Source: Azovibrio restrictus DSM 23866 (GTDB lineage: Bacteria > Pseudomonadota > Gammaproteobacteria > Burkholderiales > Rhodocyclaceae). From it: a stretch of 64,000 bases of DNA. Made by a program: the position numbers and the translations under genes. How positions within the stretch are numbered: the stretch's first letter is position 1; every line of letters starts with the position of its first letter. Shown here one piece after another: positions 7,555-17,522 of this stretch. The stretch spans positions 62,001-126,000 of the forward strand of contig NZ_AUCH01000005.1 of the NCBI RefSeq assembly GCF_000429665.1, read 5' to 3'. The notes beneath the pieces were generated by a model that did not search any database, was not told where the DNA came from, and worked only from the letters and a program-made list of their open reading frames with translations.

Positions 7555-10080
7555 ATGCAATCGGCAGTACGCAATCCGGATTTGAGCAGCCGTCTGGCGG
7601 CGGCAGCCCTGGAACAGGCCATGACCGGCCAGGTGGTGTTCGACCGGGAGCTGCGGGTCCTGGTCTGGAACGGCTGGATGGTCAAGACCGCGGGCATCGC
7701 CCGGGAAGCGGCCCTGGGCCGGCGCCTGGACGACATATTTCCGGAACTGCAGGGTTCCTATCTGCTCTCCGTCCTGGAGCAGGTGGTCAGCCAGGGGCGT
7801 TCCTTCCTGCTCTCTTCCATGCTGCACAAGGAGCTGTTTCCCCTCTGGCTGACCCTCTCCGGCGGGCGCCGGGAGCTGCTGCGCCAGCAGATCTGCGCCC
7901 TGCCCCTGGACCAGGGGGAGGAGGGCATGTTCGGCATGGTGCAGATCGTGGACGTGACCCAGGCGGCACGCCGGGAAAGCGCCATGTACGAAGCGGAGCA
8001 GCGTCTGCGGACCCTGATCGACAACATGCCTGATCTGGTCCTGTTCAAGGACGGGGAGGGGCGCTGGGTGGAGGCCAACCACGCGGCCCAGCAGATTTTC
8101 GATGTGAGCCAGGGCAGCTACCGGGGCCAGACCGACCAGGAGCTGGCCAGCAGCAATCCCGCCCAGGCCTACATCCTCGACCTGTTCCGCAAGACCGACC
8201 TGCAGGCCTGGGAGAGCGGTCAGGTGGTGCGGGCCGACGAGATCCTCCAGGCCGAGGACGGCCGGGAGCTGGTATTCGACACCATCAAGGCGCCCATCTT
8301 CCATGGCGACGGTTCCCGCCGGGGGCTGGTGATCATCGGTCGCGACGTCACCGACCGCAAGCAGGCGGAACGGGACCTGGCCCTGGCCAAGCAGGTGTTC
8401 CAGCACAGTACCGAATCCATCATCGTCACCGACCGCCATAACTGCATCATCTCGGTGAACCCCGCTTTCGTGCAGACCACCGGCTATACCCCCGAGGACG
8501 TGATCGGCCAGAAGCCGTCCATCCTGCGTTCCGGCGCCCACGACAGCCATTTCTACGCCGCCATGTGGGCCACCATCCTCAACAAGGGCAGCTGGTCCGG
8601 GGAGATCATCGACCGGCGCAAGGACGGCTCCACCTATCCCAAGTGGCTCTCCATCAGCGCCGTGCGGGGCAAGGACGGGGAGATCGAGAACTTCATCGCC
8701 CTGTTCTCCGACATCAGCGAACGCAAGGCCGTGGAGCAGCGCATCCGCTATCTGGCGGAGCACGACTTCCTTACCGGCCTGCCCAACCGGGTGCTGCTCA
8801 CCGACCGGGTCAGCCAGGCCATCACCTTCGCCCGGCGCAACCGCAAGCGGCTGGCGGTGATGTTCCTGGATCTGGACCGGTTCAAGAGCATCAACGACAC
8901 CCTGGGGCACAACGTGGGGGACGATCTCCTGCGCGTGGTCACCAACCGGCTCCTGGGCCAGGTGCGGGCCAGCGATACGGTAAGCCGTCTGGGGGGCGAT
9001 GAATTCGTGCTGCTGCTCCTGGAGGTGGAGGGCGAGGACAGCGTTGCCCACCTGGCCCGCAACATCCTCGGGGCCCTGGTGGAGCCGGTGCGGGTGGGGG
9101 GGCACGAACTGAACGTGAGCGGCAGCATCGGCGTGGCCATGTATCCGGAGCATGGCCAGGACATCGACAGCCTGATGAAGAATGCCGATACCGCCATGTA
9201 CCAGGCCAAGGCGGCCGGCCGCAACGGCTATGCCTTCTTCTCCCCGGAAATGGACGTGGCGGCGCGCAGCCGGCACGAGGTGGAAAACGCCCTGCGCCAT
9301 GCCCTGTTGCGCAAGGAATTCGTGCTCCACTACCAGCCCCAGGCCGACGTGGCCGACGGTCAGGTGGTGGCGCTAGAGGCCCTGCTGCGCTGGAAGCGGC
9401 CCGGTTTCGGCCTGGTGCCCCCCAATGACTTCATCCCGGTGGCGGAAGAGTCGGGCCTGATCGTGCCCATCACCGAGTGGATTCTCGACGAGGTCTGCCG
9501 CCAGCTGCGGCACTGGCGGGATGCGGGCATGGTGCATGTGCCGGTGGCCATCAACCTGTCGCCGGTGCAGTTCCGCCGCGAGGGGCTCTACGAGATCGCC
9601 ATGGAGAAGGTCAAGGAGTACGGCCTGCAGCCCGGGGACATCGAGTTCGAGATCACCGAGAACGTGCTCATGCTCAACACCGACGCGGTGATGCGCACCC
9701 TGGACCGGCTCCGGGCGGCGGGCTTCCACCTGATCATCGACGATTTCGGCACCGGCTACTCCAGCCTCTCCTACCTGAAGCGTTTCCCGGTGGTGAAGCT
9801 CAAGATCGACCGTTCCTTCGTCCGGGACGTGAGCGACGATCCCGACGATGCGGCCATTGCCGGCGCCATCATCGGCATGGCCAGGAGCCTCAAGCTGGGG
9901 GTGGTGGCAGAAGGGGTGGAAAAGAGCGAGCAGCTGGATTTCCTGCGCCAGGAGCGCTGCAAATCCATGCAGGGCTACCTGCTCTCCCGGCCCCTGCCGC
10001 CCGATGAACTGGAAGCGGCCCTGCGCCAGGGGCTACGCCTGGTGCCGGAAGTGCCGGAGCCGTCCGGCGGCGGCGACTGA
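7555..10080 (+). CDS. PAS-PAS-PAS-GGDEF-EAL cyclic-di-GMP protein
   Basis: 841-residue cytoplasmic protein that can in principle make and degrade cyclic di-GMP. An N-terminal PAS-like segment (about 20-110) is followed by PAS domains near 145-265 (IDNMPDLVLFKDGEGRWVEA) and 280-400 (FQHSTESIIVTDRHNCIISV). The GGDEF motif is intact (RLGGDEF, near residue 480) and an inhibitory-site RxxD (RASD) sits five residues before it. The EAL domain keeps its key residues: EALLRW near 608, EITENVLM, IDDFGTGYSS, LKIDRSF and VVAEGVE. There is no membrane segment, so the PAS domains probably read an internal signal or a small ligand. It is the last gene of the CheY/CheC operon. Confidence 0.92.
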   Translation: MQSAVRNPDLSSRLAAAALEQAMTGQVVFDRELRVLVWNGWMVKTAGIAREAALGRRLDDIFPELQGSYLLSVLEQVVSQGRSFLLSSMLHKELFPLWLTLSGGRRELLRQQICALPLDQGEEGMFGMVQIVDVTQAARRESAMYEAEQRLRTLIDNMPDLVLFKDGEGRWVEANHAAQQIFDVSQGSYRGQTDQELASSNPAQAYILDLFRKTDLQAWESGQVVRADEILQAEDGRELVFDTIKAPIFHGDGSRRGLVIIGRDVTDRKQAERDLALAKQVFQHSTESIIVTDRHNCIISVNPAFVQTTGYTPEDVIGQKPSILRSGAHDSHFYAAMWATILNKGSWSGEIIDRRKDGSTYPKWLSISAVRGKDGEIENFIALFSDISERKAVEQRIRYLAEHDFLTGLPNRVLLTDRVSQAITFARRNRKRLAVMFLDLDRFKSINDTLGHNVGDDLLRVVTNRLLGQVRASDTVSRLGGDEFVLLLLEVEGEDSVAHLARNILGALVEPVRVGGHELNVSGSIGVAMYPEHGQDIDSLMKNADTAMYQAKAAGRNGYAFFSPEMDVAARSRHEVENALRHALLRKEFVLHYQPQADVADGQVVALEALLRWKRPGFGLVPPNDFIPVAEESGLIVPITEWILDEVCRQLRHWRDAGMVHVPVAINLSPVQFRREGLYEIAMEKVKEYGLQPGDIEFEITENVLMLNTDAVMRTLDRLRAAGFHLIIDDFGTGYSSLSYLKRFPVVKLKIDRSFVRDVSDDPDDAAIAGAIIGMARSLKLGVVAEGVEKSEQLDFLRQERCKSMQGYLLSRPLPPDELEAALRQGLRLVPEVPEPSGGGD

Positions 10081-10086
10081 TGGAAA

Positions 10087-10121
10087 ACGCCCGCCCCATC
10101 CCGGAAGGGAAGGGCGGGCGT
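10087..10121 (-). terminator. Rho-independent terminator of the small secreted-protein gene (minus strand)
   Basis: Perfect ten-base stem, ACGCCCGCCC at 10087-10096 with GGGCGGGCGT at 10112-10121. Read on the minus strand it is followed by a short T run (TTTT), so it serves the gene at 10149. It begins only six bases after the stop of the plus-strand GGDEF-EAL gene and may stop that transcript too, although no T run is seen in that direction. Confidence 0.75.
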
Positions 10122-10148
10122 CAGGATGCTGGCGCGGGGTGCTGGGGA

Positions 10149-10454
10149 TTACCAGCTGAACCAGCGGCAGGTAAGCTCGTAGGCCCTGCGGCGGCTGGGG
10201 TCTTCGCCAATGGGGGTGTGCTGGCCTTGTTCCAGCATCACTTCCCGGTCGCAGTCGAATTCCCAGGTCAGCAGGTAGCGTTCCGGGGTGCGGATGGTGA
10301 TCTTGCCGATGTCGCCGTTCTTCCGGACGGAATCCTTGTCCGCGTAGATGTAGGTCTTCTCGGCAGTTTCCCCGATCAGGGTCCAGTTTTCCGCGTGGGC
10401 TTGGGCGCCGAACAGCAGGGTGGAGGCCAGGACGAGTTGAGCAATGGGCTTCAT
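10149..10454 (-). CDS. Small exported protein, Surface-adhesin-E-like
   Basis: 101-residue protein with a clear signal peptide (KPIAQLVLASTLLFGAQAHA, cleavage after AHA), so it is periplasmic or surface exposed. The mature part begins ENWTLIGETAEKTYIYADKD and resembles the short beta-rich domain annotated in proteobacteria as surface-adhesin protein E; the similarity is recalled, not searched. Two cysteines (FDCDREV and ELTCRW) could form a disulfide. I took the second ATG (10454), which has better spacing to a GGA ribosome site than the one two codons upstream. Monocistronic, with its own terminator. The role is unknown. Confidence 0.6.
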   Translation of the reverse strand: MKPIAQLVLASTLLFGAQAHAENWTLIGETAEKTYIYADKDSVRKNGDIGKITIRTPERYLLTWEFDCDREVMLEQGQHTPIGEDPSRRRAYELTCRWFSW

Positions 10455-10562
10455 GGGCATTCCGTTGATCTGAATGATGGTGAGGGCGCCATTTTAGCGG
10501 CGTGGGGACGGCGGGTGCTGCGGGCAGGAAGCCGTTGCCGGAACGGCCTCCCGCCGGGTGTC

Positions 10563-10639
10563 TGGTGGGCCCGCAGGGACTTGAACCCTGGACCAAAGGA
10601 TTATGAGTCCTCTGCTCTGACCGACTGAGCTACAGGCCC
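10563..10639 (-). tRNA. tRNA with CAU anticodon, best read as tRNA-Ile2 (lysidine type)
   Basis: A full 77-base cloverleaf on the minus strand, with encoded CCA end. Seven-pair acceptor (GGGCCTG with CGGGCCC, one G-U pair), D stem GCTC/GAGC, anticodon stem GAGGA/TCCTT around the loop CTCATAA, T stem CAGGG/CCCTG around TTCAAGT. The anticodon is CAU. Pairs C4-G69 and C5-G68 are the elements by which the lysidine synthetase TilS recognises tRNA-Ile2; elongator tRNA-Met of E. coli has U4-A69 and A5-U68 there. It lies 70 bases behind rpoD on the same strand but has its own promoter. Confidence 0.9.
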
Positions 10640-10657
10640 GTACTGCAAAAAGCGGTG

Positions 10658-10686
10658 ATTGTAGGGCTAGCGGCGGGGCATGACAA
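10658..10686 (-). promoter_or_regulatory. Sigma-70 promoter of the tRNA-Ile2 gene
   Basis: Read on the minus strand, TTGTCA (10686-10681) and TACAAT (10663-10658) are separated by exactly 17 bases, each matching consensus at five of six positions. Transcription would start about ten bases before the tRNA. The promoter sits directly behind the rpoD stop codon, so the tRNA need not depend on rpoD read-through. Confidence 0.75.
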
Positions 10687-10709
10687 TCGCCTGTCAGGCC
10701 CCTCCGGCC

Positions 10710-12707
<1,998 letters not shown>

Positions 12708-12740
12708 GACCACCTGCCAGCGGAATTCGGAAAACCGTAA

Positions 12741-12749
12741 ATTCTACCA
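12741..12749 (-). promoter_or_regulatory. Extended -10 promoter of rpoD
   Basis: On the minus strand TGGTAGAAT reads as TGn plus a TAGAAT -10 hexamer, in the 46-base gap between dnaG and rpoD. No good -35 is visible at 17 bases. The expected start of transcription is near 12734, about 27 bases before the rpoD ATG. E. coli also has a separate promoter for rpoD within this operon. Confidence 0.45.
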
Positions 12750-12753
12750 TAAC

Positions 12754-14484
12754 TTAGTGTTCTTTCTTCTGGGAAAGGAGGGTGAGGTAGGCCTGTTTCT
12801 CCTCCTCGCTGAGGCCGGCCACGCCAAATTGCCTGGCCTTGGCCTGCAGGGCGGCGAAGGCCACCTTCTGGTCGCCCTCCTGGAGGCGCTCCAGGGCTGC
12901 GGCGAATTCGGACTCCACGAGCTCTTCGTCCATTTCCATCCCGATCAGTTCCCCGGCCAGGGTGTCCACCTGGCTTTCCAGGGGGTGGCCGCGCAGGGCT
13001 TCGCGCAACTGGGCGTAGCCGGGGTTGGGGGCGAGGCTGGTCAGGCTCTGGGCGATGGCTTCCAGGATGCTGCGCTCCGGGCCCGGGCTCAGGTGGGTGA
13101 GGGGGATGCGGGCGGCCAGGGCGGGGCGCTGCAGGGCCAGTCGCAGCAGGATGCGGGCCAGGGAGGGGGCCTGACGGGGCGCCTTGGGCGGCGCGGGCGG
13201 GGCGTAGCCGCGGATGTCGCAGAGGCGCTCCACCTCGGTTTGGGAAAAGCCGCTGGCTTCGGCCAGGCGCTTCACCAGCTGCAGGCGCAGCAGCGGCGTG
13301 GGCAGGCGGGTGAGCAGGGGCTTGGCCTCGTGGATCAGCCGGGCCTTGCCTTCCGAGCTGGTCAGGTCGCAACGCTGCCCCAGTTCCCGCAGCAGGAAGT
13401 CCGAGAGGGGCGTGGCCTGGGCGATCAGGGTGCGAAAGGCATCCTTGCCGAACTGGCGCACGTAGCTGTCCGGGTCCTCCGGGTCGGGGAGGAAGGCGAA
13501 GCCCACCGACTTGTTGTCGGCCAGGGCTTCCAGGCTGTTTTCCAGGGCGCGCCAGGCGGCCTTGCGCCCGGCGTTGTCCCCGTCGAAGCAATAGACGATG
13601 CGGTCCACCTGCTTCAGGAGTTTCTGCACGTGGGTGGGGGTGGTGGCGGTCCCCAGGGTGGCGACGGCATTGCCGACCCCATGCTGGGCCAGGGCCACCA
13701 CGTCCATGTAGCCTTCCACCACGATCACCCGGTTCTCCTCCCGCAGGGCCTGGCGGGCCTGGGGCAGACCATAGGCTTCCCGGCCCTTCTCGAAGATGGG
13801 GGTTTCCGGGGAGTTCAGGTACTTGGGTTCTCCCTGGCCGATGATGCGGCCGCCAAAGGCGATCACCTCCCCCTTGGGGTTGATGATGGGGAACATGATC
13901 CGGTCCCGGAACCGGTCATAGCGCCGCCCTTGTTCGTTCTCGATCACCAGGCCAGCGGCGGCCAGTTCCGGGGCGTCGTAGTGGGGGAAGATGGCGGCCA
14001 GGTTCTGCCAACCGTCCGGGGCGTAGCCGATGCCGAAGCGGGCGCAGATTTCCCCGGTCAGACCCCGGCCCTTCAGGTAGTCGATGGCCTTGGGGCTCTG
14101 CTTCAGCTGGTCCTTGTAGTACTGGGCGGCCCGGGCCATGAGTTCGGTGAGCTGGCGCAGGCTGCCCCGTTCTTCCGGGCGGCTGCCCCGTTCCTGCTCC
14201 GGCACCTGCATGCCCACCTTGCCGGCCAGTTCCTTGACCGCGTCCACGAACCCCAGGCCCTGGTATTCCATCAGGAAGCTGATGGCGGTGCCGTGGGCGC
14301 CGCAGCCGAAGCAGTGGTAGAACTGCTTGGTGGGGCTCACCGTGAAGGAGGGGGTCTTCTCGTTGTGGAAGGGGCAGCAGGCGCTGTAGTTGGCGCCCGC
14401 CTTCTTGAGGCGGACGTAGCCGTCGATCAGGTCCACGATATCGACCCGGTCCAGCAGGTCCTGGATGAACGATTCGGGGATCAT
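12754..14484 (-). CDS. dnaG: DNA primase
   Basis: Makes RNA primers at the replication fork. 576 residues, normal for the family. The N-terminal zinc-binding domain shows CPFHNEKTPSF and FYHCFGCG, the RNA polymerase core follows with the TOPRIM residues (VVEGYMDVVAL and CFDGDNAGRKAA), and the C-terminal helicase-binding region is alanine/leucine rich (VAFAALQAKARQFGVAGLSE). The order with yqeY upstream (ten bases) and rpoD downstream is that of the macromolecular-synthesis operon. Confidence 0.97.
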   Translation of the reverse strand: MIPESFIQDLLDRVDIVDLIDGYVRLKKAGANYSACCPFHNEKTPSFTVSPTKQFYHCFGCGAHGTAISFLMEYQGLGFVDAVKELAGKVGMQVPEQERGSRPEERGSLRQLTELMARAAQYYKDQLKQSPKAIDYLKGRGLTGEICARFGIGYAPDGWQNLAAIFPHYDAPELAAAGLVIENEQGRRYDRFRDRIMFPIINPKGEVIAFGGRIIGQGEPKYLNSPETPIFEKGREAYGLPQARQALREENRVIVVEGYMDVVALAQHGVGNAVATLGTATTPTHVQKLLKQVDRIVYCFDGDNAGRKAAWRALENSLEALADNKSVGFAFLPDPEDPDSYVRQFGKDAFRTLIAQATPLSDFLLRELGQRCDLTSSEGKARLIHEAKPLLTRLPTPLLRLQLVKRLAEASGFSQTEVERLCDIRGYAPPAPPKAPRQAPSLARILLRLALQRPALAARIPLTHLSPGPERSILEAIAQSLTSLAPNPGYAQLREALRGHPLESQVDTLAGELIGMEMDEELVESEFAAALERLQEGDQKVAFAALQAKARQFGVAGLSEEEKQAYLTLLSQKKEH

Positions 14485-14494
14485 GGGGCGGGGA

Positions 14495-14938
14495 TCAGCC
14501 CAGCTTGGCCTTGACCAGCTTGGAAACCAGGGCCATGTCGGCCTTGCCGGCCAGCTGCGGCTTCAGTACGCCCATCAGCTTGCCCATGTCGGCGGCGCTG
14601 GCGGCGCCCGTGGCGGCTGCGGCGGCGTCGATGGCGGCATTGATCTCGGCTTCGCCCATCTTTTCCGGCAGATAGGCGGCCAGGACGGTGATTTCCGCCC
14701 GTTCCACCTCGGCCAGGTCGGTGCGGCCGGCGGCTTCGTACTGGCTCAGGCTGTCCTTCCTCTGCTTGGTCATCTTCTCGATGACGGCCACGATGCCCGT
14801 CTCGTCCAGCTCGATCTGCTCATCCACTTCCTTCTGTTTGATGGCGGCCAGAAGCAGGCGGATGGCGCCCAGGCGCACGGTTTCCTTGGCCTTCATGGCC
14901 GTTTTCATGTCTTCGGTGATGCGGGCTTTCAGACTCAT
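14495..14938 (-). CDS. yqeY: GatB/YqeY domain protein
   Basis: 147-residue protein related to the C-terminal tail domain of the amidotransferase subunit GatB. It opens MSLKARITEDMKTAMKAKET, has the family block ITVLAAYLPEKMGEAEI and ends DMALVSKLVKAKL. GatB tail domains bind tRNA, but the role of the stand-alone form is not established. Its place between rpsU and dnaG is common in betaproteobacteria and in Pseudomonas relatives. A hairpin between rpsU and this gene may lower its expression relative to S21. Confidence 0.9.
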   Translation of the reverse strand: MSLKARITEDMKTAMKAKETVRLGAIRLLLAAIKQKEVDEQIELDETGIVAVIEKMTKQRKDSLSQYEAAGRTDLAEVERAEITVLAAYLPEKMGEAEINAAIDAAAAATGAASAADMGKLMGVLKPQLAGKADMALVSKLVKAKLG

Positions 14939-14966
14939 GGGGAATCTCCGGGAAGTGGAAATGCAA

Positions 14967-14996
14967 GAAGCCGCCTATCGTGGGACGGGCGGCTTC
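14967..14996 (-). terminator. Attenuating hairpin between rpsU and yqeY
   Basis: Nine-base perfect stem, GAAGCCGCC at 14967-14975 with GGCGGCTTC at 14988-14996. On the minus strand it is followed by only a weak T-rich stretch (TTGCATTT), so partial termination is likely. E. coli has a partial terminator at the same place behind rpsU, which keeps S21 levels above those of primase and sigma factor. Confidence 0.55.
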
Positions 14997-15020
14997 CAGG
15001 TCTGCGTGGAAAAAGTACGA

Positions 15021-15233
15021 TCAGTACATCTTCGGCGGCAGGGTCATGCTACGGATACGCTTGTGGTGGCGCTTGACGGCGGCAGCAGCTTTGCGTTTGC
15101 GTTCGGCGGTGGGCTTTTCGTAAAACTCACGGGCGCGAAGTTCGGTCAGCAGACCGGTTTTTTCGACAGCACGCTTGAAGCGGCGGATGGCTACCTCGAA
15201 CGGCTCGTTTTCCTTGACGCGAATGCTCGGCAT
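15021..15233 (-). CDS. rpsU: 30S ribosomal protein S21
   Basis: Small basic ribosomal protein of 70 residues. It starts MPSIRVKENEPFEVAIRRFK, matching S21 of other bacteria, so the ATG at 15233 is right and the slightly longer frame (three more codons) is not. The C-terminus is the usual lysine/arginine-rich tail (KRHHKRIRSMTLPPKMY). First gene of the macromolecular-synthesis operon and divergent from tsaD. Confidence 0.97.
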   Translation of the reverse strand: MPSIRVKENEPFEVAIRRFKRAVEKTGLLTELRAREFYEKPTAERKRKAAAAVKRHHKRIRSMTLPPKMY

Positions 15234-15341
15234 TAAAATCACCCCCTTCCGGTTGGGCAGCGTCGCTTGCCCAGTAAATTTGGCTCCGTCACGAATGGAC
15301 GAAAGGTCAGCATTCTACTCGCGGTGCCTGGCCTGGACAAG

Positions 15342-15358
15342 TGCTAAAATCGCGCCCC
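15342..15358 (+). promoter_or_regulatory. Promoter of tsaD, giving a nearly leaderless message
   Basis: TAAAAT at 15345-15350, preceded by TG with one base between (TGC), is an extended -10 element. The usual distance puts transcription start at about 15357, one or two bases before the tsaD ATG at 15359. There is no ribosome-binding sequence between the two. Confidence 0.5.
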
Positions 15359-16381
15359 ATGCGAGTTCTTGGTATTGAATCTTCCTGCGACGAGACCGGC
15401 CTGGCCGTCTACGACACCGAGCGGGGGCTGCTGGCCCACGCCCTGCACACCCAGATCGCCCTGCACGCCGAATACGGCGGGGTGGTGCCCGAGCTGGCTT
15501 CCCGGGACCACATCCGCCGCCTGGTGCCCCTGCTGCGCCAGGTGATGGGGGCTAGCGGCTGTTCCCTGGCGGAGCTCGACGCCGTGGCCTACACCCAGGG
15601 ACCCGGCCTGGCCGGGGCGCTGCTGGTGGGCTGCGCCTTCGCCGAAGGGCTGGCCGCCAGCCTGGGCAAGCCCATCCTGCCTGTGCACCACCTGGAAGGG
15701 CACCTGCTTTCCCCCCTGCTGGCCCAGGAACCGCCGGAGTTTCCCTTTGTCGCGCTGCTGGTCTCTGGCGGCCACACCCAGCTGATGGCCGTGGCCGGTG
15801 TCGGCAAGTACGAACTCCTGGGGGAAACCCTGGACGACGCGGCCGGCGAAGCCTTCGACAAGACCGCCAAGCTCCTGGGGCTGGGCTATCCGGGCGGGCC
15901 GGCCCTGTCGAAACTGGCCGATGTGGGGCAGCCGGGGGTCTTCGATCTGCCGCGGCCCATGCTGCACTCGGGGGACTTCAATTTCAGCTTTGCCGGTCTC
16001 AAGACCGCCGTGCTCACCCTGGTACGGGACAAGTCCGAGGACCGGCCCGATTTTCCCGCCGATGTGGCCCGGGCCTTCCAGGATGCCCTGGTGGAAGTGC
16101 TGGTGAAGAAATCCATTGCCGCTCTCAAGCACACGGGCATGCAGCGCCTAGTGGTGGCCGGCGGTGTCGGCGCCAACCGGCAGCTGCGTCAGGCCCTGAA
16201 CGAGGCGGCCAGGAAACGTCGCTACCGGGTCTATTACCCGGAACTGGAATTCTGCACCGACAACGGCGCCATGATCGCCTTCGCCGGCGCCATGCGGCTC
16301 ATGGCCGGCGCCCAGCCCCGGCCCGCCGGGGTGTTTGCCGTGCGGCCCCGCTGGCCCCTGAACGAACTGATGGGCGCCTGA
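15359..16381 (+). CDS. tsaD: tRNA N6-adenosine threonylcarbamoyltransferase
   Basis: Forms t6A at position 37 of ANN-decoding tRNAs together with TsaB and TsaE. 340 residues, full length. It starts MRVLGIESSCDETGLAVYD; the metal-binding histidines are in HHLEGHLLSPL, and the nucleotide-binding blocks LLVSGGHTQL and VVAGGVGANRQL are present. The ATG at 15359 gives the standard N-terminus; six extra upstream codons would overlap the promoter. Divergent from rpsU, the usual bacterial arrangement. A strong terminator follows. Confidence 0.97.
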   Translation: MRVLGIESSCDETGLAVYDTERGLLAHALHTQIALHAEYGGVVPELASRDHIRRLVPLLRQVMGASGCSLAELDAVAYTQGPGLAGALLVGCAFAEGLAASLGKPILPVHHLEGHLLSPLLAQEPPEFPFVALLVSGGHTQLMAVAGVGKYELLGETLDDAAGEAFDKTAKLLGLGYPGGPALSKLADVGQPGVFDLPRPMLHSGDFNFSFAGLKTAVLTLVRDKSEDRPDFPADVARAFQDALVEVLVKKSIAALKHTGMQRLVVAGGVGANRQLRQALNEAARKRRYRVYYPELEFCTDNGAMIAFAGAMRLMAGAQPRPAGVFAVRPRWPLNELMGA

Positions 16382-16402
16382 GCGCCCAGCGTCGATTTCC
16401 TG

Positions 16403-16428
16403 AAGCCTGAGCCCTCTCAGGCTTTTTT
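16403..16428 (+). terminator. Rho-independent terminator of tsaD, overlapping the end of plsY
   Basis: Nine-base stem AAGCCTGAG (16403-16411) with CTCAGGCTT (16416-16424) and a T6 run at 16423-16428. The stop codon of the convergent plsY gene lies inside the stem, and the T run doubles as the lysine codons at the PlsY C-terminus. Confidence 0.85.
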
Positions 16429-17025
16429 CTTGCTCCCGATCCTGCTTTCCTGGCCTGCCAGCAGGCGCTGGATATTGACGAAATGCTTGGCCACCAGGGC
16501 CAGACTCATGGCCAGGACCACGCCGGTGTAGCCATCCGCCCCGTCGAACAGCATGGCGTAGGCCGGCGCCAGCAGGGCGGCGACGATGGCGGCCAGAGAA
16601 GAGTAACGGCTCAGCAGGGCGGTGGCGATCCAGGTGGCCAGGGTGGCGAGGCCCACCAGGGGAGCCAGGGCCAGCAGCACCCCGGCGGCGGTGGCCACCC
16701 CCTTGCCCCCCTTGAACTTGAGGAAGACCGGGTAGAGGTGGCCGAGGAACACGGCCAGGGCCACCAGGCCTATGGTCTGGGCGGGCAGTTCCAGGAACTT
16801 GGCAGCCAGCACGGCCACGGTGCCTTTCAGGGCATCCCCGAGCAGGGTGAACAGGGCGGCCTTCTTGTTGCCGCTGCGCAGCACATTGGTGGCCCCCGGG
16901 TTGCCGGAGCCGTAGGTGCGCGGATCGGCCATCCGGAACAGCCTGGCGCTGAGCACGGCAAAGGAGACGGAACCGAGCAGGTAGGCGGCGAGGCAGGCGA
17001 TCAGGGTGGTCAGGGCGGGACTCAT
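16417..17025 (-). CDS. plsY: Acyl-phosphate:glycerol-3-phosphate acyltransferase
   Basis: Integral membrane enzyme that makes lysophosphatidic acid from acyl phosphate and glycerol 3-phosphate, the first acylation of phospholipid synthesis. 202 residues with about five membrane helices. The family motifs are visible: GSGNPGATNVLRSGNKKAA and FLKFKGGKGVATAAGV. The C-terminus (IGSKKKA) is encoded by the terminator of tsaD. Divergent from folB. Confidence 0.95.
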   Translation of the reverse strand: MSPALTTLIACLAAYLLGSVSFAVLSARLFRMADPRTYGSGNPGATNVLRSGNKKAALFTLLGDALKGTVAVLAAKFLELPAQTIGLVALAVFLGHLYPVFLKFKGGKGVATAAGVLLALAPLVGLATLATWIATALLSRYSSLAAIVAALLAPAYAMLFDGADGYTGVVLAMSLALVAKHFVNIQRLLAGQESRIGSKKKA

Positions 17026-17092
17026 GGCAGGCTAGGGGGGGACAGGGTTAGCTGGGGTACAATGCGGCGCCAGATTCTACACTCCAGCATCA

Positions 17093-17443
17093 ATGGACAT
17101 CATCTTTATCGAGGAATTGCGCGCCGAAACCTGGATCGGTATCTACCCCCGGGAGAAGGCCATGCCCCAGACGGTGGTGCTGGACATCCAGATGGGTGTA
17201 TCCACCGCCTCGGCCGGGGCCAGCGATGACATCCGCGACACCATAGACTACGCCGTGGTCACCGAGCGCCTGCGCAACGAACTCTCTGCCCGCCATTTCA
17301 ACCTGCTGGAAAAGCTGGCCGAATTCGTGGCCACCCTGATCCTGGAGGACTACGCCGCCCAGTGGGTGCGCATCTCCGTGGCCAAGCTGGGGATGATGAA
17401 GGGGGTGAAGCGGGTGGGCGTGATCATCGAACGCTCCGCCTGA
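17093..17443 (+). CDS. folB: Dihydroneopterin aldolase
   Basis: Cleaves dihydroneopterin to 6-hydroxymethyl-dihydropterin in folate synthesis. 116 residues. It starts MDIIFIEELRAETWIGIYPRE, as usual for the family; the conserved tyrosine in TIDYAVVTERL and the catalytic lysine in NLLEKLAEFVA are present. A TACAAT box at 17058-17063 is a plausible -10. The divergent neighbour is plsY, a frequent pairing in betaproteobacteria. Confidence 0.94.
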   Translation: MDIIFIEELRAETWIGIYPREKAMPQTVVLDIQMGVSTASAGASDDIRDTIDYAVVTERLRNELSARHFNLLEKLAEFVATLILEDYAAQWVRISVAKLGMMKGVKRVGVIIERSA

Positions 17444-17522
17444 TCATCCTGAAACCCTCCCGGGGGCTCGAACGACTTGCACCGCTGTCGGCGCCTGCCC
17501 CAAAAACTCCAGCCCGGTCTTG

